From NCBI GenBank assembly GCA_028715025.1, contig JAQTLG010000142.1, forward strand, positions 1 to 5,351: 5,351 bases of DNA, read 5' to 3'. Shown one piece after another: positions 1 through 5,351 of this stretch. The DNA comes from Dehalococcoidia bacterium. GTDB lineage: Bacteria > Chloroflexota > Dehalococcoidia > GIF9 > UBA5629. Position numbers and translations under genes: made by a program. The number at the start of each line of letters is the position of its first letter. Positions within the stretch are counted from its first letter, which is position 1. Under the pieces are notes generated by a model. It ran no database searches and was not told the DNA's origin. It saw only the letters and a program-made list of their open reading frames with translations.

Positions 1-1341
1 TCTGCGTGCCATGTACCATATTGTGCCCAGCACCAGGGTACCCACGAAGATAAGCACCACCCAGGGGAACCTGGTCGGGTCACCATTTTCATCCATCATA
101 TCGAGGAAAATGCCCGACAATAGTATTATGCTGGAGGTAATCAGTGCGCCGATATAGGTAAACCAGCGCCAGAAGGCATTGAATTTGAACAGGGATTTCT
201 TATAAAGATCAGGCATTTTATTGGGGATGCGGAATACACACCAGGCCAGAATGATCGTTATCAGGCTGGAGGCCAGCACCGAGGCCAGGGCGTATTTATC
301 GATGGTGGCTGCGATCATCGCTCCCAGCACCTCAACAATGATAATGATCAGTATTGCCACGTCCGGTGTCTTGAATCTGCTCAGGTGGGCAACGGCTTTG
401 GGGAACATGCCATCGCGCGCCCAGGCCACGAGGTCGCGCGAGGCCGACCAGGTCAGCGCATTGATAGTCGTCACGATCGCGCCCAGGGCAGCGATAAAGA
501 CTATATAGAGGCCCCAGCCCGGCAGCAACCTGGCCGCATCCACCATGATGGCGGGATTGCCGATCTTGGCGACCTCCTGCCAGTCCATGGTAGCGGCCAG
601 GGCCATCGGCTGGATGGTATACAGCACGAGTATGATCAAGAACGCGATGATCAAAGCCAGCGGCAGATTCCTACGGGGATTCTTGACCTCACCACCGATA
701 TCGGCCAGCGCCAGCAGGCCCGACCATACGTAGCTCGCCAGTACCACCGCAACGATAAACATGATAGTGCCCTTGGGAAATAACGGCGTCAGTTTGGTCG
801 GATCGAAATTAGCCATGCCGGTGATAGCAAAAACTATCATGCCAATCACAAACAGGAGGAAAAAGACTATTTGTAGCCAGCTTGCCAGCGAAACACCGAA
901 ATAATTGACCAGTGCGAAAAACACCAGTATAGCAATCGTCAATATCCTGCCGTCCATGGCAAAGGCAGGATTAAATGCCTGGACGAAGGCGGTAAAATAA
1001 TCTGCGAAAATAACTGCGACCAGTATATTGGCGGCCAGCAGGGCCAGCACGGCTGAAAAAGATATGATACCGCCCCAGAACGGCGAAAGAACCCGCGTTA
1101 CCGTAACATAGTTGGCGCCTGTTACCGGCAGCGTGCCTGTGAGCTGAATCTCAAAAAGTACCACGAAAAGGGACGGGAGACAGGCGAGTATGAAGGCTAT
1201 AAAAACGCTGGGGCCGGTCATGCCCGTAATCGTTGCCGTCATCCCGAAGATGCCCGCGCCGATAACCAGGCCGACTATCATAGCTATAGTCTCGAACAGC
1301 CCGATTTTCCTCTGCAAGACCTCAGGTTTATTTTCTGCCAA
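1..1341 (-). CDS. APC-superfamily amino acid permease, 3' end missing
   Basis: This is an inner-membrane secondary transporter of the amino acid/polyamine/organocation superfamily, probably importing or exchanging amino acids or related compounds; the substrate cannot be read from the sequence. The 447 visible residues stay in one open frame and show about 12 hydrophobic segments. The unwound first helix has the signature GAGIF (residues 28-32). A conserved cytoplasmic loop reads GGEVKNPRRNLP (216-227), and a later loop has SRDLVAWARDGMFPK (301-315). The usual family length is about 450-500 residues, so only a short C-terminal part lies beyond the window edge. The start is taken as TTG at 1341-1339 because a strong GGAGGTGG ribosome site sits 3 bases upstream; the first ATG in frame (residue 21) is already inside the first membrane helix. 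The gene has its own promoter (see 1402-1430) and appears to be transcribed separately from the lipid genes upstream. Family assignment is firm; substrate is unknown. Confidence 0.93.
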   Translation of the reverse strand, partial: MAENKPEVLQRKIGLFETIAMIVGLVIGAGIFGMTATITGMTGPSVFIAFILACLPSLFVVLFEIQLTGTLPVTGANYVTVTRVLSPFWGGIISFSAVLALLAANILVAVIFADYFTAFVQAFNPAFAMDGRILTIAILVFFALVNYFGVSLASWLQIVFFLLFVIGMIVFAITGMANFDPTKLTPLFPKGTIMFIVAVVLASYVWSGLLALADIGGEVKNPRRNLPLALIIAFLIILVLYTIQPMALAATMDWQEVAKIGNPAIMVDAARLLPGWGLYIVFIAALGAIVTTINALTWSASRDLVAWARDGMFPKAVAHLSRFKTPDVAILIIIIVEVLGAMIAATIDKYALASVLASSLITIILAWCVFRIPNKMPDLYKKSLFKFNAFWRWFTYIGALITSSIILLSGIFLDMMDENGDPTRFPWVVLIFVGTLVLGTIWYMARR

Positions 1342-1344
1342 GTT

Positions 1345-1352
1345 CCACCTCC
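1345..1352 (-). promoter_or_regulatory. Ribosome binding site that fixes the TTG start of the permease
   Basis: On the minus strand GGAGGTGG is followed by AAC and then TTG. The GGAGGT core lies 5 bases before the start codon, an ideal distance. This supports a TTG start over any internal ATG. Confidence 0.85.
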
Positions 1353-1401
1353 ACAATAATTATTCAGCTACGTGGCCTGCCGGGCCGTCATGACTGCGCA
1401 A

Positions 1402-1430
1402 AGTTTAAACCTCTGGTTTATAGGTGTCAA
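1402..1430 (-). promoter_or_regulatory. Sigma70-type promoter of the permease gene
   Basis: Read on the minus strand, a perfect -35 hexamer TTGACA (1430-1425) is separated by exactly 17 bases from a -10-like TAAACT (1407-1402; 4 of 6 matches to TATAAT). Transcription would begin near 1395, giving a leader of about 54 bases before the TTG start with its strong ribosome site. The position in the gap between two genes on the same strand supports a real promoter. The start point is inferred, not observed. Confidence 0.72.
1406..1420. promoter_or_regulatory. Inverted repeat in the permease promoter spacer, possible operator
   Basis: TAAACC-TCT-GGTTTA is a perfect 6-base inverted repeat with a 3-base centre. 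It lies between the -35 and -10 boxes and overlaps the first two bases of the -10. A dimeric repressor bound here would block RNA polymerase. As RNA it would be a weak A+T-rich hairpin without a T-tract, so a terminator role is unlikely. No regulator gene is visible in the window. Confidence 0.4.
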
Positions 1431-1456
1431 TATGCCGATAGGTATATCCAAAAACC

Positions 1457-1927
1457 TCAGACCCAGGGCCAGGTGAAGATGATGCCCAGCACGATGCCAA
1501 GCATGGCGCCAGCGAAGACTTCCCACTTGGTATGGCCGATGATCTCGGCCAGCCTCTGGCTGAACTCTTTATCTCCCTTGAAGAGCTCGTCCAGCATTTT
1601 ATTGAGCATCGTGGAATGGTAGCCCACGGTCCGCCGCACTCCGGCAGCGTCGTACATCACGATAAAAGCCACCGCCAGAGAGATGGCGAAGAGCGGTGAA
1701 TCGAATCCGTACATCAGGCCAATGGTTGTAGCCAGCGCGCACATCAATGCAGAGTGTGCGCTGGGCATACCACCCGGGCTCCACATTAAGGACATGTTGA
1801 ATTGTTTCTTGCGTGCGAAATCTATAAATACCTTGAGCGCCTGCGCCACGAACCAGGCCACCAGCGGCACCCAGATGGCCTTCCATGCTGCTGCCCCATC
1901 AACTGTCTGACTAATCATCCAGTTCAT
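1457..1927 (-). CDS. Divergent PAP2 family (DUF212, YuiD-like) membrane protein
   Basis: This 156-residue integral membrane protein belongs to the DUF212 family, related to B. subtilis YuiD and distantly to PAP2 acid phosphatases. No member has a biochemical function that I can name with confidence. Family signatures are all present: AQALKVFID (29-36 region, K32), GGMPSAHSA (52-60), YDAAGVRR (92-99), GYHSTMLN (102-109), and GHTKWEV (131-137) before the last helix. PSAH with H58 resembles the PSGH motif of PAP2 enzymes, and R98/R99 with H104 resemble the SR-x5-H motif, so a lipid-phosphate phosphatase or binding role is plausible but inferred. Length fits the family exactly. The ATG start is preceded by GGAGGT at 5 bases, lying inside the end of the upstream gene, and ATGA overlap with that gene's stop indicates translational coupling. 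Confidence 0.92.
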   Translation of the reverse strand: MNWMISQTVDGAAAWKAIWVPLVAWFVAQALKVFIDFARKKQFNMSLMWSPGGMPSAHSALMCALATTIGLMYGFDSPLFAISLAVAFIVMYDAAGVRRTVGYHSTMLNKMLDELFKGDKEFSQRLAEIIGHTKWEVFAGAMLGIVLGIIFTWPWV

Positions 1928-1940
1928 GCATTACCTCCCA
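1924..1940 (-). promoter_or_regulatory. ATGA stop/start overlap with internal ribosome site, translational coupling
   Basis: On the minus strand TGGGAGGT (1940-1933) precedes ATG at 1927-1925, and the upstream gene stops with TGA at 1926-1924. The ribosome site is inside the coding sequence of the PlsY-like gene. This arrangement usually ties translation of the second gene to that of the first. Confidence 0.8.
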
Positions 1941-2583
1941 CCCCTGGCCTCAACGTAGCGCCCGGCCTGTATTTGACCTGCAGCGCCTTAGCCGTCATCA
2001 GCAGGCCCAGCAACACCGGATAGCCTATAAGCACCTGGTATGGAGTGAGGGGCGGCGGAAGCGAAGGCGTGACTATTAAAATTGGAGGCATTGCTATATC
2101 CGACCATTGCAGTGCAAAAAGCGCTGCGAAGAGGGCTACAATACCTATGCCGAAACTTGCGCTGTTATTTTTAATCCACAGGGCCATCATTCCCGCCACT
2201 GCAGCCCCGATCAGCGTGGGCACCGTGCAGATGCACACCAGCACACCTGCCATTACCGTGGCACCACGCCCGCCCTGAAACCGCAGGAAGATGGACCACT
2301 GATGGCTGACAATGGCTACAAGGCCGGCCAGCATGACCAGCAGTGGTCCGGCATATAGCCACTGGGCGATCAACACTGCAAGAGCCCCCTTCCCCATATC
2401 CATAACGACCGCAATTATAAACGGTAGCAGCCCTACCCTGCGGTAGACCGCGGCAGCGCTGATCTTGCCGTCAGGCTCATCCCTGATATCGATCTTTGCC
2501 GCAAGCATGGCGACAATGAAAGAGGAAGGCGTTGCTCCCAGCAAAAAGGCGCTCGGAAGACAGATCAGGCTCAGATTATCCAT
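1924..2583 (-). CDS. Divergent PlsY-like glycerol-3-phosphate acyltransferase homologue
   Basis: This 219-residue polytopic membrane protein has the layout of PlsY (PF02660), which transfers acyl groups from acyl-phosphate to glycerol 3-phosphate to form lysophosphatidate. Traces of the family are GATPSSFIVAMLAAKIDIR (16-34), the D62xxK65G66 motif in the next helix, and the phosphate-loop region SHQWSIFLRFQGGRGAT (93-109), matching the usual GHxxPxFLxFKGGKGVAT. However, the hallmark GSGNIGATN after IDIR is replaced by PDGKISAAA (37-45), and the usual C-terminal segment with conserved His, Asn, Arg and Glu is not recognisable. A proline-rich stretch, PSLPPPLTP, sits late in the protein. Membership is likely, but canonical activity is doubtful. 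The ATG at 2583 has an in-frame TAG four codons upstream and no clear Shine-Dalgarno site. The gene shares 4 bases with the DUF212 gene downstream. Confidence 0.78.
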   Translation of the reverse strand: MDNLSLICLPSAFLLGATPSSFIVAMLAAKIDIRDEPDGKISAAAVYRRVGLLPFIIAVVMDMGKGALAVLIAQWLYAGPLLVMLAGLVAIVSHQWSIFLRFQGGRGATVMAGVLVCICTVPTLIGAAVAGMMALWIKNNSASFGIGIVALFAALFALQWSDIAMPPILIVTPSLPPPLTPYQVLIGYPVLLGLLMTAKALQVKYRPGATLRPGVGGNA

Positions 2584-2612
2584 TGTATGTAGCTAACGCG
2601 GCATTTTGAGGC

Positions 2613-2621
2613 AGTATATCA
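2613..2621 (-). promoter_or_regulatory. Extended -10 promoter of the PlsY-like/DUF212 pair
   Basis: The minus strand reads TGATATACT: an extended TGn element followed by TATACT (5 of 6 to consensus). No good -35 is present at 16-18 bases; CTGACC lies at 19 bases. Transcription would start near 2606, giving a leader of about 23 bases. Extended -10 promoters tolerate a poor -35. Read-through from the transporter gene, 56 bases upstream, remains possible. Confidence 0.5.
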
Positions 2622-2639
2622 CAAAAATAAAGTTGGAGG

Positions 2640-4001
2640 TCAGGCCTCTGCCTTGTGTGTCACGTCAATGGTCAGGAAATCACGTGCTTCCCTGGAAAGC
2701 GCCAGCCCGATGGACATAACCAGCACCAGCAGTCCGCAGACTGCGTAGATCACCGGTATGTTCTTGTTGGCCATATCAGCGATCACACCCGCAATGCCCA
2801 TACCGATCGGCGCCAGGCCGCTGGTCAGGGTGCCCAGCAGTCCGAATACACGGCCTCTTATCTCAGATGAGGCAGCCAGCTGGATCACCGTAGTGGTCTT
2901 TACGATGAATATCCCCGCTGTCAGCCCTATCATGGTAACAACGCCCAGCACGATAAACGGCTGTATTATGAATCCCACGATCCCCAGCGAGATGGAGGCG
3001 CCCAGCAGGGAGAGTATGATCAGGTTGCTCTGAGCCTTGCCGCGCACATTTATGCTGCCCGCAATCAGATAACCGATCACCGAGCCTGCTCCCACCGCCG
3101 CCAGCAGATAGCCGTACCAGGAAGCGTTCTGCTTGAGGTAATCCTCCACGTAAAAGGGCAGCAACAGCAGCATGGGCGCGATAAGAAGGTGCAGCAGTGC
3201 GGCTGCCAGGAAGATTATGCGCATACCCCTCTCGTTCCACACATAAGCCAACCCCTCTTTGGTATCCCTGATAAAGGACTTCCAGGCCTCCCCCGATTTC
3301 TTCTCCGGCTCAGGCAGCGGCTGGGGTATCTTGATGAACGATTCGCTGCCTGCCGCGTACAAGTAGGTCGCGCTGTTAATGAGGAAGAGCAGGGGCGCGC
3401 CGGTGATGCTGAAGATCAGGCCACCAAGCCCCTGCCCCAGGAACATGGCCAGGAAGATGGCGAACTGGTTGAGCGAATTGGCCATGCTGAGCTTCTCCTT
3501 GGGCACAAGGTCGGGTATGGCAGCGGACATGGCCGGGGTGAAGAAGGCGAATATGATGGCGCCCAGCGTAGCCACGATAAACATCCAGGTGATGTTGATG
3601 GCGCTGGCATGTGGGGTCAAATAAACAAAGGAAAAAAGAGAGAAGCCACCCTGTGGATCCGTTGTTACCAACCCCGTGGCCCAGAGGAGGAAGAACATAA
3701 GTGCCGCCAGGGAGAACACCAGTATGCCCTGAATGAGATCGCTATAGACGATGATCTTCTTGCGTGAGAAGCGGTCTGCAAAGGTGCCGCCCATCGGGCC
3801 CAGCAGCACGCCGGGCAGTGTGGAAAAGAGCATCATACCCCCCATCAGGCTGGCCGACTCGGTGGCCTGCTTGATATAGAAGAGCATGCCCACATTGAAG
3901 TAGCGCTGCCCTATCTGGCTTATGAGCTGTCCCTGCCAGAGCAGTAGGAAGTTCTTATTCCAGAGCCTGGCAGGCTCTTTGAGAGGTTGTGCGTTATTCA
4001 T
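2640..4001 (-). CDS. MFS transporter, drug-efflux type (MFS_3/EntS/MefA-like)
   Basis: This is a 12-helix major facilitator that probably exports a drug or other small hydrophobic compound by proton antiport. In 453-residue numbering (ATG at 4001), the N-terminal RLWNKNFLLLWQGQLISQIG (12-31) is typical of the group. Motif A appears in the loop after helix 2, with DRFSRKK (76-82). FFTPAMSAAIPDLVPKEKLSMAN (about 153-175) and EIRGRVFG (380-387) are further family landmarks. A long outward loop after the third helix (about 110-138) is larger than I expect. A TTG at 4031-4029 could add ten residues; I prefer the ATG because the likely transcript start near 4039 would leave almost no leader for the TTG, but neither start has a clear ribosome site. 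The palindrome on its promoter suggests repressor control. Substrate unknown. Confidence 0.9.
   Translation of the reverse strand: MNNAQPLKEPARLWNKNFLLLWQGQLISQIGQRYFNVGMLFYIKQATESASLMGGMMLFSTLPGVLLGPMGGTFADRFSRKKIIVYSDLIQGILVFSLAALMFFLLWATGLVTTDPQGGFSLFSFVYLTPHASAINITWMFIVATLGAIIFAFFTPAMSAAIPDLVPKEKLSMANSLNQFAIFLAMFLGQGLGGLIFSITGAPLLFLINSATYLYAAGSESFIKIPQPLPEPEKKSGEAWKSFIRDTKEGLAYVWNERGMRIIFLAAALLHLLIAPMLLLLPFYVEDYLKQNASWYGYLLAAVGAGSVIGYLIAGSINVRGKAQSNLIILSLLGASISLGIVGFIIQPFIVLGVVTMIGLTAGIFIVKTTTVIQLAASSEIRGRVFGLLGTLTSGLAPIGMGIAGVIADMANKNIPVIYAVCGLLVLVMSIGLALSREARDFLTIDVTHKAEA
3962..3978 (-). repeat. Perfect inverted repeat early in the MFS coding region
   Basis: The minus strand reads AGAGCCT-GCC-AGGCTCT, a 7-base G+C-rich stem with a 3-base loop, 24 to 40 bases after the ATG start. 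It encodes residues of the KEPARLW segment. In the mRNA it could form a stable hairpin. The preceding CTCTCAAAGAG offers a competing CTCT/AGAG pairing with the same AGAG. It may affect early elongation or be chance. Confidence 0.5.
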
Positions 4002-4037
4002 TATGTTGGTTCGTTGATTTGAGAGCGCCAAATTTAT

Positions 4038-4056
4038 TGCCGTTTATTATACGGCA
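4038..4056. promoter_or_regulatory. 19-base palindrome covering the MFS -10 box, probable operator
   Basis: TGCCGTTTATTATACGGCA is a palindrome in which 8 of 9 base pairs match around a central base (4047). It fully covers the -10 box at 4046-4051. Size and placement resemble TetR- or MarR-family operators that control efflux pumps. No regulator gene is in the window. As RNA it could also form a 6-base stem, but no T-run follows, so a terminator role is less likely. Confidence 0.5.
4046..4051 (-). promoter_or_regulatory. Consensus -10 box of the MFS transporter promoter
   Basis: The minus strand has a perfect TATAAT at 4051-4046. Nothing like TTGACA occurs 16-18 bases upstream (AGAACC at 17), so the promoter may need an activator. 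The expected transcription start is near 4039, which leaves about 38 bases before the ATG at 4001. Confidence 0.6.
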
Positions 4057-4063
4057 TATAGAG

Positions 4064-4079
4064 TAATCGGTTCTAATCG
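4064..4079. repeat. TAATCG direct repeat, 10-base period, at the -35 region of the MFS promoter
   Basis: TAATCG occurs at 4064-4069 and again at 4074-4079, one helical turn apart. It spans where a -35 element would be expected for the TATAAT box downstream. Such spacing is compatible with tandem binding of an activator on one face of the helix. The repeat is only 6 bases long, so chance is possible. Confidence 0.3.
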
Positions 4080-4090
4080 ATGAAGCTTAA

Positions 4091-4110
4091 CCAGGAATTC
4101 AAATCCCTGG
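4091..4110 (-). terminator. Hairpin after the PfkB kinase gene, weak terminator or 3' stabiliser
   Basis: The minus strand reads CCAGGGATTTGAATTCCTGG, an 8-pair stem (with one G-T wobble) around a TTGA loop, beginning 14 bases past the kinase stop codon. Only TT follows, then AAGCTT, so it lacks the T-run of a strong intrinsic terminator. It may end transcription weakly or protect the 3' end of the mRNA. An upstream CTGG can also pair with its CCAG. Confidence 0.4.
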
Positions 4111-4124
4111 AATACCAGTGTAAA

Positions 4125-5057
4125 TTAACGGTACTCTATAAGCTCCACCTGCGGCAGCAGCCTTTCCACATCGGCCCTGCGGCAATCGGCAGTGGCGGTA
4201 TTCAGGCAGACGGCAGCCGCTGCGGCGAAGCCGAGGCGCAGGCCATTCTCGATGGGCTTGCCTTCAGACAGCGCCACTGCTAATCCGGCCAGCACACTAT
4301 CTCCCGCGCCGGCTGCGCTGGCCACCGGTATCTTCAGCACAGGAATACGATAGGCGCGTTCAGCCAGTATGGCTAATGCGCCTTCTTTGCCCAGAGTGAT
4401 GACCAGCATGGCGCCATACCTGTCCTGTATCTCTACGCCCGCCTGATAAGCTTGCTCAATGTTGTTTACAGGTCTCCCGCAAAGCTCGGCGATCTCATCG
4501 ATGTTGGGTTTGGCGATAGTTGGCCGGCCTTCCATTCCGGCCTTCAGGCCAGGTCCGCTGGCATCGAAGATCACGGGCAGGCCGGCTTCCCTGGCATTGC
4601 TTACCAGCTCGGTGTATATAGATGCATCCACCCCTGGCGGAACGGTGCCGCCGATGATAACACAGGAAACCCCTTTCAGGGCGGATCTAAATTTCTTGCG
4701 GAATTTATCAAGCGCGCCGGGATCTATCTTGAGTCCCGGTTCGGTCAGCGTGGACTGTCCCTGGCCGGCGCTGCCGATGATAACGATATTGATTCGCGTC
4801 TCACCGTTCACCCACACGAAATCGGTCAGGCAGCCGCGCTCATGCAGCATCTTCTCCATCATCCTGCCGTTGTTGCCCGCTGCAAAGCCCAGCGCCAGGC
4901 TGGCGTAGCCAAGTTCTCCCAGCACCAGCGAGGCATCGGTGCCCTTTCCACCCATACCCGGCACCACCTGATCCGCCCGTATGGTGTGGTTCCATGCGAA
5001 ATCCTTGATCAGATAGGTGCGGTCGACGGCGGGATTGAGTGTAACGGTCAGAATCAT
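4125..5057 (-). CDS. PfkB-family sugar(-phosphate) kinase, 1-phosphofructokinase/LacC-like
   Basis: This 310-residue cytoplasmic kinase uses ATP to phosphorylate a sugar or sugar phosphate. Its opening MILTVTLNPAVDRT (1-14) is typical of the FruK/LacC branch, with D12 expected to touch the substrate. GMGGKG (34-39) is the glycine-rich substrate lid signature, though the residue pair after it is TD rather than the usual IN or AN. ETRIN (86-90), GGTVPPGV (136-143), FDASGPGL (164-171) and KPNIDEIAEL (183-192) match the family, as does TLGKEGA (221-227). AAGAGDS (248-254) carries the anion hole and catalytic base D253. Length is normal. It starts 8 bases after the stop of an aldolase gene, so the two probably share an mRNA. 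A purine-rich GGGGAAGGGGA lies upstream, slightly far for a Shine-Dalgarno site. Family firm; whether fructose 1-phosphate is the true substrate is uncertain. Confidence 0.93.
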   Translation of the reverse strand: MILTVTLNPAVDRTYLIKDFAWNHTIRADQVVPGMGGKGTDASLVLGELGYASLALGFAAGNNGRMMEKMLHERGCLTDFVWVNGETRINIVIIGSAGQGQSTLTEPGLKIDPGALDKFRKKFRSALKGVSCVIIGGTVPPGVDASIYTELVSNAREAGLPVIFDASGPGLKAGMEGRPTIAKPNIDEIAELCGRPVNNIEQAYQAGVEIQDRYGAMLVITLGKEGALAILAERAYRIPVLKIPVASAAGAGDSVLAGLAVALSEGKPIENGLRLGFAAAAAVCLNTATADCRRADVERLLPQVELIEYR

Positions 5058-5065
5058 AGCCGGCG

Positions 5066-5351
5066 CTATTCCCCTTCCCCGCCGGAGCCTTCCATTTGTT
5101 TGGCCAGATCATGGCGCGAGCGATAGAGCATGTCCTCGTCGGCCAGCAGCACCCTGCCCATCAATATACAGTGCGCATTAGTCTCGATCCTCTCAACCGC
5201 ATCCATCACTGCGTACAGGTCTTTGCCGGCGGCGAACAGGCCGTGCCAGGGCACCATTACTGCGGCGGCCTGCCCGGCCATCCTTTTCTCCTGACCGCAG
5301 AGAGCTTTATACACATTCTCGGCCAGTTGCCTGCTTTGCACCCCGCCACGG
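5066..5351 (-). CDS. Class II aldolase/adducin family protein, C-terminal part only
   Basis: The 94 visible residues are the C-terminal part of a zinc-dependent class II aldolase/adducin domain, the family of L-fuculose-phosphate and L-ribulose-phosphate enzymes. The segment AAAVMVPWHGLFAAGKDLYAVMDAVERIE, with its HG pair and the following GKDL and E-x-x-E pattern, corresponds to the third zinc-ligand histidine and the helix after it. Upstream, GG-x-x-SRQLAENVYKAL fits the preceding helix. The frame stays open to the right edge, so the start and the other two zinc histidines lie outside the window. The acidic, glycine-rich tail GSGGEGE ends in TAG, 8 bases before the kinase start. A ketose-1-phosphate aldolase yielding dihydroxyacetone phosphate is the likeliest role given the kinase neighbour, but epimerase or other members cannot be excluded. 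Confidence 0.82.
   Translation of the reverse strand, partial: RGGVQSRQLAENVYKALCGQEKRMAGQAAAVMVPWHGLFAAGKDLYAVMDAVERIETNAHCILMGRVLLADEDMLYRSRHDLAKQMEGSGGEGE

Noticed and set aside
221..783. Overlapping plus-strand open frames opposite the permease
   Set aside because: The minus-strand permease reads through without a break and carries APC signatures; these frames are shadows.
1355..1364. AATAATTATT palindrome and nearby GTCATGAC (1387-1394) in the permease leader
   Set aside because: Short self-complementary words of this size are common by chance, and neither forms a convincing hairpin or known operator.
1440..1480. Possible terminator after the DUF212 gene
   Set aside because: GGTTTTTGG follows the stop, but the only stems available (ACCT/AGGT or CCC/GGG) are 3-4 base pairs with large loops.
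2622..2648. Possible intrinsic terminator at the end of the MFS gene
   Set aside because: A GAGG/CCTC stem overlapping the stop codon is only 4 base pairs, and the TTTATTTTT tract follows after several bases. Too weak to call, though T-rich sequence is present.
3189..3767. Plus-strand open frame of 192 codons
   Set aside because: It is antisense to the MFS transporter and rich in Gln, His, Gly and Arg, as expected for a complement of a membrane-protein gene. No recognisable domain.
4452..5126. Plus-strand open frame of 224 codons
   Set aside because: It lies entirely opposite the PfkB kinase and aldolase coding sequences, whose conserved motifs are clear. Its translation resembles no family I know and it has no convincing ribosome site.
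1..5351. CRISPR array, insertion sequence, prophage, toxin-antitoxin or defence system
   Set aside because: No repeat-spacer pattern, terminal inverted repeats, transposase, integrase or known defence domain was seen; all genes fit transport, lipid or sugar metabolism.

Overview
The window carries six protein-coding genes, all on the minus strand and packed with short gaps. Base composition is moderate, roughly half G+C by eye. No rRNA, tRNA, CRISPR array, insertion sequence or other mobile element could be recognised. Good Shine-Dalgarno sites, a TTG start, sigma70-type promoters and the gene content point to a bacterium. An anaerobic lineage such as Chloroflexota is a guess, and the sequence alone does not settle it.

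In transcription order (right to left): the C-terminal end of a class II aldolase/adducin-family sugar-phosphate aldolase (5351-5066) is followed after 8 bases by a complete PfkB-family kinase resembling 1-phosphofructokinase (5057-4125). The two look like one sugar-phosphate operon. Next comes a 123-base gap with a hairpin just after the kinase stop, a direct repeat, a consensus -10 box inside a 19-base palindrome, and then an MFS drug-efflux-type transporter (4001-2640). A 56-base gap with an extended -10 leads to a two-gene membrane-lipid unit: a divergent PlsY-like acyltransferase homologue (2583-1924) whose stop overlaps the start of a DUF212/YuiD-type divergent PAP2 protein (1927-1457). 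A 115-base gap then carries a promoter with a consensus -35, 17-base spacing and an inverted repeat in the spacer. This promoter drives an APC-superfamily amino acid permease that runs off the left edge (1341-1).

Most of the window is ordinary metabolism and transport, and I see no clear new defence or mobile system. The points most worth a second look are the PlsY-like protein, which has lost most hallmark acyltransferase residues yet is translationally coupled to a PAP2-like protein, the two operator-like palindromes placed on the transporter promoters, and the aldolase/kinase pair whose real sugar is unclear.
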